Assembly: GCF_015690345.1 (NCBI RefSeq)
Contig: NZ_JADPUN010000111.1
Span: forward strand, 1 to 43,187
Source: Plantactinospora alkalitolerans
Lineage (GTDB): Bacteria > Actinomycetota > Actinomycetes > Mycobacteriales > Micromonosporaceae
DNA: 43,187 nucleotides
Direction of reading: 5' to 3'
This document shows, piece after piece, positions 25,910 to 33,236 of this stretch (position 1 is its first letter; every line of letters starts with the position of its first letter). The translations under genes were made by a program, and so were the position numbers. The notes under the pieces are model-generated. The model did no database searches, was not told the DNA's origin, and saw only the letters and a program-made list of their open reading frames with translations.

Positions 25910-26575
25910 CTAGATCGGCCTGGTGAGTCTCAGGTCGTAGGCGAGGATGACGGCCTGGATCCGGTCCCGTGCGCCGATCTTGGCGAGGACCCGCCCGACG
26001 TGGGTCTTCACTGTCGACTCCGACAGCGTGAACCGTTGCGCGATCTCGCCGTTGGTCAGGCCATGGCCGATGGCGACGAGGATCTCGCGCTCGCGGTCGG
26101 TCAGGGAGTCCAGCCGGGGGTCCTCCCACACCGGCCCGCAGAGGTCATCGTCGAGCTGGTCGACGAACGCGTCGAGCAGCCGCCGAGTCAGCGGCGGCGC
26201 GATCACCGCGTCCCCGGCGGCGACGGCCCGGATGCCGGCGAGCAGCTCCTCCGGGCGGGTGTCCTTGAGCAGGAAACCGCTCGCCCCGGCCCGCAGCGCG
26301 GCGAGCGCGTACCGGTCCACGTCGAACGTCGTCAGCACCAGGATCCGTGAACGTCCACCGGCGGCGACGATGCGCCGGGTGGCCTCGATCCCGTCGACGC
26401 CCGGCATGCGGATGTCCATCAGCACCACGTCGGGATGCAGCTCGGTGGTCCGCCGAACGGCCTCGGCGCCGTTCTCGGCCTCGCCGACGATCTCGGTGTC
26501 GGGGGTGCTCTCCAGCAACATGCGGAACCCGAAGCGCTGCAGCGGCAGGGAGTCCGCCACGAGCACAGAGATCAT
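25910..26575 (-). CDS. NarL/LuxR-family response regulator, orphaned from its kinase
   Basis: 221 aa. The receiver domain has phosphoacceptor D54 (VVLMDIRMPG), T81/T82 and K103 (FLLKDT). The usual second N-terminal acid is replaced (VADSLPL, S9 where Asp/Glu is normal), which may weaken Mg binding. The C-terminal HTH is LTDREREILVAIGHGLTNGE followed by FTLSESTVKTHVGRV. Its ATG overlaps the stop of the kinase remnant as ATGA, so both were once co-translated. With the kinase destroyed, it is either unphosphorylated or takes phosphate from another donor. Confidence 0.9.
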   Translation of the reverse strand: MISVLVADSLPLQRFGFRMLLESTPDTEIVGEAENGAEAVRRTTELHPDVVLMDIRMPGVDGIEATRRIVAAGGRSRILVLTTFDVDRYALAALRAGASGFLLKDTRPEELLAGIRAVAAGDAVIAPPLTRRLLDAFVDQLDDDLCGPVWEDPRLDSLTDREREILVAIGHGLTNGEIAQRFTLSESTVKTHVGRVLAKIGARDRIQAVILAYDLRLTRPI

Positions 26576-26707
26576 GAATGGCTGCCTTTCAGGGTCGCGT
26601 GTACGGTCCAGCCGCCGTCCGGTGCGGGGCTGGCGCTGACCGTGCCGCGATAGAGCGCGGCGCGATCGGCCATGCCGGCGAGGCCGAGACCGGCGTCGCC
26701 CGGCGAT
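26572..26707 (-). pseudogene. C-terminal stub of a sensor histidine kinase
   Basis: The minus strand reads GLGLAGMADRAALYRGTVSA, then PAPDGGWTVHATLKGSHS and a stop. This is the G2 box and final strand of a NarX/DesK-type kinase. Everything upstream is replaced at 26708 by transposon sequence. The stop overlaps the start of the response-regulator gene, as in an intact kinase-regulator pair. Confidence 0.82.
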
Positions 26708-27000
26708 GCCTACTTCCTACCGAGCGAACCTGAGACGACTGTTAAGAACGGCGCTCAGGCCGGTTGGCCGCCGGCGCCGGTTCGTCGTCGGGCGGGCCGC
26801 TGTCGTGCACGACGATGTCGACCTGAGCCTGGCAGGAGTCGGCCGCAGACAAAGAGTTTCGGTGACGATGAATCGCTTGCGGCCATTGATCTTCTTGCCG
26901 GCGTCGTAGCCGCGACTGTCCCGGCCCACCGTGTCGGCCCCCTTGACGGACTGGGAGTCGATAATCCCGGCCGACGGATCCGGGCTCCGTCGACGGCCAG
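26708..27000 (-). mobile_element. IS5-like transposase fragment with the 62 bp end repeat
   Basis: 26708-26770 is copy 2 of the 62 bp repeat. From ~27000 to ~26850 the minus strand encodes [20 protein letters not shown] followed by [20 protein letters not shown], a highly typical IS5-family transposase core containing the middle catalytic Asp. The N- and C-terminal parts are missing. The fragment replaces most of a histidine kinase gene on its left, and adjoins an unrelated small open frame on its right. Confidence 0.8.
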
Positions 27001-27102
27001 CTACCGCAGGACGCTTTCGAGTTCGCTGTTCGGATCCAACCGTGCGGGCGGCGCCGCGCCGCGTACGAGATCGTCCGTCCGGTCACTGTCCAAGATCGTC
27101 AT
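27001..27102 (-). CDS. Small open frame of 33 codons ending at the transposon junction
   Basis: ATG at 27102 is preceded by GAAGAGG at a 5-base spacing. The peptide ([20 protein letters not shown], then [13 protein letters not shown]) is soluble and acidic. The TAG stop lies exactly where IS5-like sequence begins, so this may be the N-terminus of a larger gene whose body was lost, not a true small protein. I do not recognise the family. A leader-type peptide is possible but no modifying enzyme is nearby. Confidence 0.35.
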   Translation of the reverse strand: MTILDSDRTDDLVRGAAPPARLDPNSELESVLR

Positions 27103-27205
27103 CGTCGCCTCTTCTTCCGTCGTCCTCAGGGAAGAGATGTCCACCATGACGCCACCCGTGACAGCCTTCCGCACCTCGACGGAGGCACCCGACGGCCGGC
27201 TCGTC

Positions 27206-27808
27206 CTACGACTCGAGGCACTCCCCGTTGGGCAGCAGGCCACCGACCAGATGGTCGCCGTCGCCGCTCCCGACGTCGAGGTAGCCGACCACACAGCCGT
27301 CGCCCATCTGCAGCGCGAAGACCAGGGCACCGTCGGGAGCGGGATCGTCGGGTCGTGCCACCCGTACCACACTGCCGGCAAGACCCGCCTCGCTCAGGGC
27401 GCGCTCGGCCGCCGCCACGTCGACGGCGGTGGCGGCTCGACCCGACCGGTCCTCGTAGCAGCGCGGATCGCCGGGCGCCGGACACCAGGAACTGCGGGAG
27501 ACGGCACCGTGCATGATCTCCGCGGTGCCCTCGTAACCGATCGGGCCGGGCGACGATATCGGCGCCCGCCGGGCCCGGTCCCGCTGCTGGCGATGGCACA
27601 GTTCCAGGGCGCGCTGCCGTCCGGCGTCGTCGCCCGACGAGTGGACCACCACGCACGAGTAGCCGGCCGTGCCGCCGCCGCGCGCGTACCCGTACAGCCC
27701 GGCGCCCGCCGCCGAGACGACCAGCAGGGCGGCCAGCCACAGTCCCCACCGTCTCCGGCGCGGACCATCCGACCCGGCCGCACCGGCCGCCGGGGCTACA
27801 GGTCCCAC
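27206..27808 (-). CDS. Membrane-anchored protein of unknown function
   Basis: 200 aa from GTG at 27808, overlapping the end of the upstream gene by 13 bases. A short basic N-terminus (GPRRRRW) precedes one membrane helix, LWLAALLVVSAAGAGLYGYA (~30-50). About 150 residues lie outside, with five Cys (in CVVV, LCHR, SWCP, RCYE and DGCVV, plus one near the C-terminus) that may form disulfides. No family is recognised. Coupling to the large membrane protein suggests related function at the cell envelope. Confidence 0.65.
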   Translation of the reverse strand: MGPVAPAAGAAGSDGPRRRRWGLWLAALLVVSAAGAGLYGYARGGGTAGYSCVVVHSSGDDAGRQRALELCHRQQRDRARRAPISSPGPIGYEGTAEIMHGAVSRSSWCPAPGDPRCYEDRSGRAATAVDVAAAERALSEAGLAGSVVRVARPDDPAPDGALVFALQMGDGCVVGYLDVGSGDGDHLVGGLLPNGECLES

Positions 27809-29634
27809 AGCCAGACGTCCGATACCCGTCGCGACGGCCCCAGCAGTGCGTCCAGCGTCTGCCGCAGCGCGTCCACGTGCCGGTGCCGGCCCAGCACGAC
27901 CACATCCGCCCGCCAGTGCGCGAGGTCGGCTCGCGCGGTCTCCCGGTCGGCATCGGACACCTCGGCCCGCTTCCCGGTCGCCGCGACGGCGCTCAACAAC
28001 TCGAACGTGGGGCGCGGCGGCGGACCGAACCGCCCACGCCCCTCCGCGTCCGGGCCGATGAAATAGCCACCGGGGACCGCGAAGGGCACTCCGGTGACCG
28101 CTGCCCAGCGCAGACCGCTCGCGTCCTTCACGTCCGGGAACGGGATCGGCACGAGAGAACGACCATCCCGGACGTACGGCCGCCACTGTCCCGAGGTGAC
28201 GAAGTCGGGCACCGGAAAGCCCACCGGGATCGTCGGTACCGGCCGGGGCACCAGCGGCAGGAGCACCGCGAGAAGCAGTCCACCCGCGACGAACCGGGGT
28301 ACACGGCTGCCGCCGACCTCGCTCGCCCGCAGCCCGGCCATCGCGGCGTCGACCCCGAGGGCGGTCAGAATCGCCAAAATCGTGCCCACGACCAACCCGA
28401 ACCGGGCTGGCAGCACGGAATCCAGCAACGGCAGCTCGGCGAGCACCCGCCACGGCAGCGGTACGCCCGTGTGGTGGCCGGCCACCTCCAGCGTCTTGCC
28501 CAGCGACAGCAGGACGAGGACCCCTGCGGTCACGACCAGCGCCCGGACCATCGTCGACCGCCAGAGCCAGATCGCGACGACACCCGCGAGCACGACGTAC
28601 GGGATGGTGTAGAACGTGTTCTCCTCGGCCGCGTTGAGTGCCAGGTCGACGTTGGCGGACTGGCTGCCGGTGAGCGCGAGCTGCGGGGTGGCCAGGTAGG
28701 AGGCGAGGTCCGCGCCGTGGCCGGAGACGAACGGCACGGTGTGATAGGACTGCGGCCCGAAGAACTGGAGCCACAGCGGATACCCGAGCAGCACCAGAGC
28801 CGTGCCGGCCGCCACCGCGAGGCCGGTCAGGAAGCGCGGCACCAGGTCGCGCACCTCGCGCGGCCGCAGCAACGCGTACCCGGCCACGAACACCCCCGAC
28901 GCGACGAAGTAGAGGAAGAGCGCCTCCTCGCCGATCAGCACCTGCCAGGCGACCAGTGCCCCGAGCCAGATGCCACGGCGCACATGTCGGCCCGGCTCAC
29001 GCATGCGGAGGGCCAGCGCGATGATCAGGGGAATCAGGAACTGGGCGATGAAGTTCAGGTGTCCCCTGGTGTGCGCCACCATGCCGGGGCTGAAGCCACA
29101 GAGCGCGCCGCCCAGGGCGGCCGCGAGCGGCGACGCCACCAGATAGCGGGAGAGCACGAAATACCACGCGGAGGCGGTGGCGAACAGCGCGAGGCAGACG
29201 ACGAGGTTGGCGGTCACGGTCGGGCCCGCCAGCCAGGTCACCGGGGCGAGTGGCACCCCGAGACCCACCATCCCCGTATTGCTCATCAGGTTGACGCCGT
29301 CCGGCATGTTCTGCAGGTGGGTGACGAACGGGTTTTCGAGCTGCCGGACCGCGCGCGCCACGTACGCGAAATACCATTCAAAGAGGCGGATATCCTCGTT
29401 TCCGCCCTTTCCGCCGTCGGTCATGCGGTCACCGAGGCCGAGCCACAGCCGCCCGGTCACCCAGCCGGAGAGCGCGAGGTAGGCGAGGTAGACCACCGCG
29501 TCCTGGCGGCGGTGCGTACGCACGCCGGGCTCCCGCACGTCGGACTCCCGCACGTCGGACTCGCGCACGTCGGGCTCCCGCACGCCGGACTCCCGCACGC
29601 CGGGCTCCACGTCGGCTTCCGGGTCCGCGCGCAT
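27796..29634 (-). CDS. Multi-pass membrane protein resembling GT-C glycosyltransferases
   Basis: 612 aa from ATG at 29634, with GAGGTG close upstream; further in-frame starts exist up to 29676. The cytoplasmic N-terminus carries a Val-Arg-Glu pentapeptide repeat. About eleven membrane helices follow, with an early outer loop holding NEDIRLFEWYFAY and ENPFVTHLQNMPDGVNL. That loop pattern occurs in actinobacterial membrane proteins annotated as glycosyltransferase-like. The C-terminal ~150 residues are soluble and outside. A polyprenyl-phosphate-sugar transferase role in envelope glycan assembly is a guess from topology. It lies upstream of the attL end of the integrated element. Confidence 0.7.
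   Translation of the reverse strand: MRADPEADVEPGVRESGVREPDVRESDVRESDVREPGVRTHRRQDAVVYLAYLALSGWVTGRLWLGLGDRMTDGGKGGNEDIRLFEWYFAYVARAVRQLENPFVTHLQNMPDGVNLMSNTGMVGLGVPLAPVTWLAGPTVTANLVVCLALFATASAWYFVLSRYLVASPLAAALGGALCGFSPGMVAHTRGHLNFIAQFLIPLIIALALRMREPGRHVRRGIWLGALVAWQVLIGEEALFLYFVASGVFVAGYALLRPREVRDLVPRFLTGLAVAAGTALVLLGYPLWLQFFGPQSYHTVPFVSGHGADLASYLATPQLALTGSQSANVDLALNAAEENTFYTIPYVVLAGVVAIWLWRSTMVRALVVTAGVLVLLSLGKTLEVAGHHTGVPLPWRVLAELPLLDSVLPARFGLVVGTILAILTALGVDAAMAGLRASEVGGSRVPRFVAGGLLLAVLLPLVPRPVPTIPVGFPVPDFVTSGQWRPYVRDGRSLVPIPFPDVKDASGLRWAAVTGVPFAVPGGYFIGPDAEGRGRFGPPPRPTFELLSAVAATGKRAEVSDADRETARADLAHWRADVVVLGRHRHVDALRQTLDALLGPSRRVSDVWLWDL
29521..29610 (-). repeat. 15 bp tandem repeat, six units, in the membrane-protein N-terminus
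   Basis: Six head-to-tail 15-base units (CACGTCGGACTCCCG type) encode VRESD/VREPG pentapeptides just before the first membrane helix. Units differ at only one to three bases and the frame is kept. Confidence 0.92.
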
Positions 29635-29916
29635 GACACCTCGCATCCGTACTTGGCGTGCGTTGTGACGGGGCACGCGGAGGGGATCTCAGGCCGCCGG
29701 CACACCAGGGGTCGGAGGCAACGGCGCACCAGTAAAACAGGTCCGCGCCGATCCGGCGATCCGGTACGGCCGCGCTCGCGGACGATGCCTCCGCCCGCCG
29801 GCCCCCGCCGGCCCCGCCGCGCTTCCGGCCATCCTGGTGGGACCCGCCGGACGTCGATGTCCGAGCTGGCACCGCCCACGCCCAGGGCCGCCGCCTTCGC
29901 GGTCAGCCGACAGCAG

Positions 29917-29948
29917 AAAGCCCAGATCATCGATGTGATCTGGACTTT
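29917..29948 (-). terminator. Hairpin, probably the original tRNA-Val terminator
   Basis: AAAGCCCAGATCA at 29917-29929 pairs with TGATCTGGACTTT at 29936-29948 (one mismatch or G-U) around a TCGATG loop. It lies just beyond the truncated tRNA copy. Read on the minus strand, it sits 5 bases after the CCA position, where a tRNA terminator belongs. Confidence 0.6.
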
Positions 29949-29953
29949 TCCTC

Positions 29954-29996
29954 GGTGGGCGATACTGGGATCGAACCAGTGACCTCTTCGGTGTGA
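29954..29996. repeat. Left attachment site (partial tRNA-Val copy)
   Basis: 43 bases identical to 33113-33155. It holds the anticodon 3' side, variable region, T arm and acceptor 3' strand of tRNA-Val but no 5' half, so it is an att site and not a second tRNA. Confidence 0.92.
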
Positions 29997-30322
29997 GAAT
30001 GATCAGGGGTGCTGGCACATGCCAGCATGTATGGCATGAGCAGCGAATATCGCCCCTCATCGTTCGCTGGCGTTCGGATCCGTTGTCACTCAGTTCGGCA
30101 CTCGACCCGCACGCACGCGAGACCTGAACGTGACCTCCACACTGCCAGTGGCGCTCTCAGGGGCAGCGATACTCTCGGCCAGCGTCGTGAGTCCTACATC
30201 ACCTCACTCTGCCCACAAGTCCCCGCCGCTCTCCAATGCAGACCGACGCGTCTGGCACGGGTTTGGCACGACGATGAATGCGGCGACGGACCCGGCCTGC
30301 GCTGCACCCGAGATGCGGCGAG
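29997..30322. other. Non-coding left part of the integrated element
   Basis: No convincing gene. GCTGGCA-CA-TGCCAGC at 30011-30026 is an inverted repeat next to the att site. TGGCACG occurs twice at 30253-30259 and 30264-30270; such short direct repeats near att sites can be arm-type integrase sites, but this is a guess. Confidence 0.4.
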
Positions 30323-30344
30323 CCGACCACAGACCCCCAGCTAT

Positions 30345-30941
30345 TCAACCGCTGTAGCTGGTGATCCAGGCCAGGGTCCGCTCGGCCACCCACCGCCTCG
30401 GATGGACCACGAAGCCTTCCTGGTCGGCCGGCTTCCGCACGTTCTCAAGATAAGTGTGGGGAACATCTCGGCACCAGCCGCCCAGACGTCCGGCGAAGCC
30501 CTGGTCGGCAGGCCGAGGGTGTCTATCACGATGAGCCGCTTCCGGCCGTTGACCCTCTTCCCAGCGTCGTAGCCGCGAGTGTCCCGGCCGACAGGGTTAG
30601 CGGCCTTCACCGACTGAGAGTCGATGATCCCCGCCGACGGCTGCGGGTCACGGCCCTCGGCCAGGCGGACCTCCTCTCGCAACAGGTCAAGAAGCCGCGC
30701 AGTGACCTGCCGTTTCTCCCACTCCTTGAACTGCGAGTACACCGTCTGCCACGGCGGGAAGTCCACCGGCAACTGCCGCCACGAACCCCCCGACCCGCAC
30801 CACGTACAAAAAGGCGTCAACCATGTCCCGACGTGGATGCTTTGGCGCCTGACCAGGCTCGTTGATCAACGGCAACAACGGCTCGACGAGACCCCACTGG
30901 CCATCGGCCAGGTCCGAGTCGTACGTCCGCGTCCGCTCCAC
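30345..30941 (-). pseudogene. IS5-family transposase, frameshifted and internally deleted
   Basis: From a GTG at 30941 the protein begins ERTRTYDSDLADGQWGLVEP and runs to AFLYVVRVGG. A frameshift near 30800 moves it to [60 protein letters not shown] and GRDTRGYDAGKRVNGRKRLI. After IDTLGL a block of the usual sequence is missing. The rest (…RRWVAERTLAWITSYSG equivalent) is out of frame. At least two lesions make it non-functional. Confidence 0.85.
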
Positions 30942-31114
30942 GCAGGAACCCTCTAAACCCCAGCACAAACGTCTTATCTGAACAGAATTGGGTCAGATGC
31001 CGGCAGTGCTTCCATCGGACTGCCTGGTTAGCCGGACATGAATCGGGAATTGTCTGGCGTCCCGCAACTCCGAGCAAGGCTCGCGTAGCCAGCAGCAATG
31101 GGGAGGTGGAAGTC

Positions 31115-31495
31115 GTGGTCGGGAGCCCAGAGGACGAGTCGGACAAAATCAACGAGAGCGATCCGCTGCAAACCTCAGCGGTCCTCTGGACCGTAGGCGA
31201 TCTGGATCGCGAGGAGCAGGGGGTGGATGTCAGAACCAATGTCCCTGAGGAGGAGCCTCCACCTCGGCCAGAAGACGTCTACGTGGCCGTCTGCCTGGAT
31301 TATTATCACGACCCTAGCGGGGCTGGAGCGAGAGCGAACGGGGTCTGGGTGGGGTCGTCGCACGGCAACTACGACGATGCACTTGGAGAGGCGGCAGCGC
31401 ACGGGCATGCCGGGACACGAGTCGCGATCGTACGACCGGGCGACTGGTATCACTTCCCCGGCGAGGACTTCGCCTATCCCCGTCGCCTCTACTAG
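31115..31495 (+). CDS. Hypothetical protein inside the IS-like element
   Basis: 126 aa from GTG at 31115 with GGAGG 8 bases upstream; a GTG at 31106 is an alternative. The first ~55 residues are acidic and low in complexity. The remainder (VAVCLDYYHDP, WVGSSHGNYDDALGEAAAHG and VAIVRPGDWYHFPGEDF) looks like a compact folded domain, rich in aromatic and acidic residues. I recognise no family. It lies between the transposase remnant and the right inverted end and stops one base from that end. It might be a passenger gene or older element DNA. Confidence 0.55.
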   Translation: MVGSPEDESDKINESDPLQTSAVLWTVGDLDREEQGVDVRTNVPEEEPPPRPEDVYVAVCLDYYHDPSGAGARANGVWVGSSHGNYDDALGEAAAHGHAGTRVAIVRPGDWYHFPGEDFAYPRRLY

Positions 31496-31594
31496 AGCGG
31501 TTGAATAGCTGGAGTCTCTGGTCGGTTCGGGTCTAACTGATCACACACGGCGTGTCGGCGTGAACAATGATGACAGCCGGTCTATGCCGTACGC

Positions 31595-31850
31595 ATGAGG
31601 TACGCCGATAGTGGTGGTCTGTCCGCTGCCAGGCGGGCCAAGCGTGAACAGGTACGGATGCGGGTCGCGCGGATGTTCGCCGCCGATGGCCCGGCCACAC
31701 TGGTCGCAGCCCGATTGCGGGTGTCGACGAAGTTCCACGTGTCCTATACCCTGCGCTGGGTGTCCTATCTGCTGCACCGCATCGGGTACGGCCACACAGG
31801 TCCCGGCGCATCGGGCGGTGCCGCGCGACGAGGCGAAGATCGCCGAACTC
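31595..31850 (+). pseudogene. IS630-like transposase N-terminal fragment
   Basis: MRYADSGGLSAARRAKREQV, then RMRVARMFAADGPATLVAAR-LRVSTK, is the usual helix-turn-helix start of IS630-type transposases. It then skips to VSYTLRWVSYLLHRIGYG and, in another frame, VPAHRAVPRDEAKIAE, which normally follow many residues later. An internal deletion and a frameshift are therefore present, and no catalytic part remains. Confidence 0.7.
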
Positions 31851-31938
31851 GCCGAGCGGCTGACCGAATGGCTCGGCGCTCACCCGGTCGATAGGGAAGC
31901 TCGGCAACGCTGGATTGCCTCTGTCACCGCCGGCTGCA

Positions 31939-33046
31939 CTCCCCGCCGGCAAGCGCATCGTTCGGCGGGGCAGCGGCAAGACCAAGACCGAAGCCAAACA
32001 AGCTCAAGGAAGTCCTACGCGACCACGAAGACGGACTCACCATCGCGCCGCACGGCGTCACGGTCGCGGACGCCGTAACCGACTGGCTGACCTACGGACT
32101 GACCGGGCAGGGTACGTCCACCGTCGCTAAAAACGAATCATTTTTCATTTGTCCACTCATATCCGCGCTCGGCGCTCGCAAGCTTCGCGATCTCACCGCC
32201 GACAACGTCGACAAGTGGTTACCAGAGAAGGCGAAGACACTGAGTACGCGGACGCTACAAGAGCTGTACTCATGCCTGAATCGCTCGATCAATCGCGCGA
32301 TGGCCAGGGACAAGGTCAAGCGGAACGTTGTTGCCCTGTGCTCCATACCGAAGGGACAGCCTGGACGACCGTCGAAGTCGCTCACGCTCGACCAGGCGAA
32401 GGTAGTACTCGACGCTGCTCAGGAAAGCCGCCTACACGCGTACATCGTCCTATCGCTGTTGACCGGCGCCCGTACCGAGGAGCTTCGCGCACCCACCTGG
32501 GATCATGTCGATTTGGACGGCCGACCGGATAATGACCCACCGGTACCCCCGTCCATTCAGGTCTGGCATTCAGTGCGGGTCGGTGGTGACACGAAGACCA
32601 GGAAGTCGCGTCGGACGCTGGCGCTACCCGTTCGCTGTGTCGGTGCCACTCGACACCACCGCCAGTTCCAGGAGCGCGACCGGGAGCAGGCCGGGCCGAA
32701 GTGGCAGAACACCGGGATCGTCTTCGCTACCTCGGTCGGTACGGCGCTGGACGCTGCCAACGTCCGCCGCGCATTCCGAGCAGTCGCCAGGAAGGCCGGA
32801 CTCAACCCGCGCGACTGGACGCCCCGTGAACTGCGGCACAACTTCGTGTCCCTGCTCTCCGACAGTGGCGTGAGCATCGAGGCGATTGCCGACCTGTGCG
32901 GGCATGCCGGAACGACCGTGACAGAGAAGGTCTACCGCCACCAGCTACGGCCCGTGCTGCTGAACGGAGCTGCGGCCATGGACCGGATCTTCAACGCCAC
33001 TCCCGACGATCCGGCACCGACGAAGCCGACGCTCCCTGAGGCGTAG
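31939..33046 (+). pseudogene. Tyrosine site-specific integrase, truncated and frameshifted at its N-terminus
   Basis: The arm-binding domain is recognisable as AGKRIVRRGSGKTKTEAK. One extra C near 31999 then shifts the frame, and KLKEVLRDHEDGLTIAPHGV continues open to 33046. The catalytic domain is complete to the eye: TGARTEEL (Arg), WTPRELRHNFVSLLSDSG (box II), DLCGHAGTT and VYRHQLRPV (Tyr nucleophile). The residues that normally precede AGKR are replaced by IS630-like sequence. Translation from ATG at 32300 would give a 248-residue catalytic-domain protein. The gene points at tRNA-Val and ends 66 bases from it, as expected of the integrase that made this insertion. Confidence 0.8.
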
Positions 33047-33076
33047 TCACTCAGTTAGTGACTCAGGCGTCAAGAA

Positions 33077-33106
33077 GGGGGCATGTCCATCGATGGACAT
33101 GCCCCC
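33077..33106. terminator. Perfect 30 bp palindrome between integrase and tRNA-Val
   Basis: Fifteen-base arms (GGGGGCATGTCCATC and its complement) centred on ATCGAT. It is placed to end both the integrase transcript and the oncoming tRNA transcript. A second small inverted repeat, AGTCACT-CAGTT-AGTGACT, lies at 33045-33063. Confidence 0.8.
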
Positions 33107-33111
33107 TGACC

Positions 33112-33186
33112 TGGTGGGCGATACTGGGATCGAACCAGTGACCTCTTCGGTGTGAACGAAGCGCTCTCCCGCTGAGCTAATCGCCC
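33112..33186 (-). tRNA. tRNA-Val (anticodon CAC)
   Basis: 75 nt including an encoded 3' CCA. The acceptor stem pairs GGGCGAT with ATCGCCC. The D arm contains AGCTCAGCGGGAGAGC. The anticodon stem CTTCG/CGAAG encloses the loop TTCACAC with anticodon CAC, which reads GUG. The T arm is CTGG-TTCGATC-CCAG. It is intact and serves as attR of the integrated element; its 3' part is duplicated at 29954-29996. Confidence 0.95.
33113..33155. repeat. Right attachment site within tRNA-Val
   Basis: 43 bases identical to 29954-29996. They run from the encoded CCA region to the anticodon loop, which is where integrases of this type usually recombine. Confidence 0.9.
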
Positions 33187-33236
33187 TCAGCGCGGACGAC
33201 TGTACCTGATCGGCGCGCCGTCGCGCATCTTCGGGG

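Larger units (their letters stand above)
30323..31525. mobile_element. IS5-like element bounded by ~30 bp inverted ends
   Basis: The ends 30323-30353 and 31496-31525 are imperfect inverted repeats sharing CCAGCTATTCAACCGCT perfectly, plus outer CCGACCA and AGAC blocks. The left end overlaps the last codons of a minus-strand IS5-family transposase remnant. The right 550 bp are not transposase; they hold a plus-strand gene that stops one base before the right end. No clear target duplication is seen. Confidence 0.6.
29954..33155. mobile_element. Decayed integrative element inserted in tRNA-Val
   Basis: A 43 bp perfect direct repeat (29954-29996 and 33113-33155), identical to the 3' part of tRNA-Val, bounds ~3.2 kb. 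A tyrosine integrase gene lies next to the intact tRNA, which is the classical layout for site-specific integration by actinomycete plasmids and phages. The rest is a defective IS5-like element, an IS630-like fragment and one small gene; no replication, transfer or excisionase gene is seen. GC content and codon use look less biased than in the flanking genes. The element probably cannot move now, because the integrase is frameshifted. Confidence 0.85.

Noticed and set aside
27001-27102. RiPP precursor peptide
   Set aside because: No modification enzyme, protease or core-like residue pattern is nearby, and the stop coincides with a transposon junction.
29521-29610. Possible CRISPR-like array
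   Set aside because: Units are 15 bases, head to tail, without spacers, and they encode in-frame pentapeptides.
29954-29996. Second tRNA-Val gene
   Set aside because: Only the 3' part is present. The 5' acceptor strand, D arm and anticodon are missing, so it is an att duplication.
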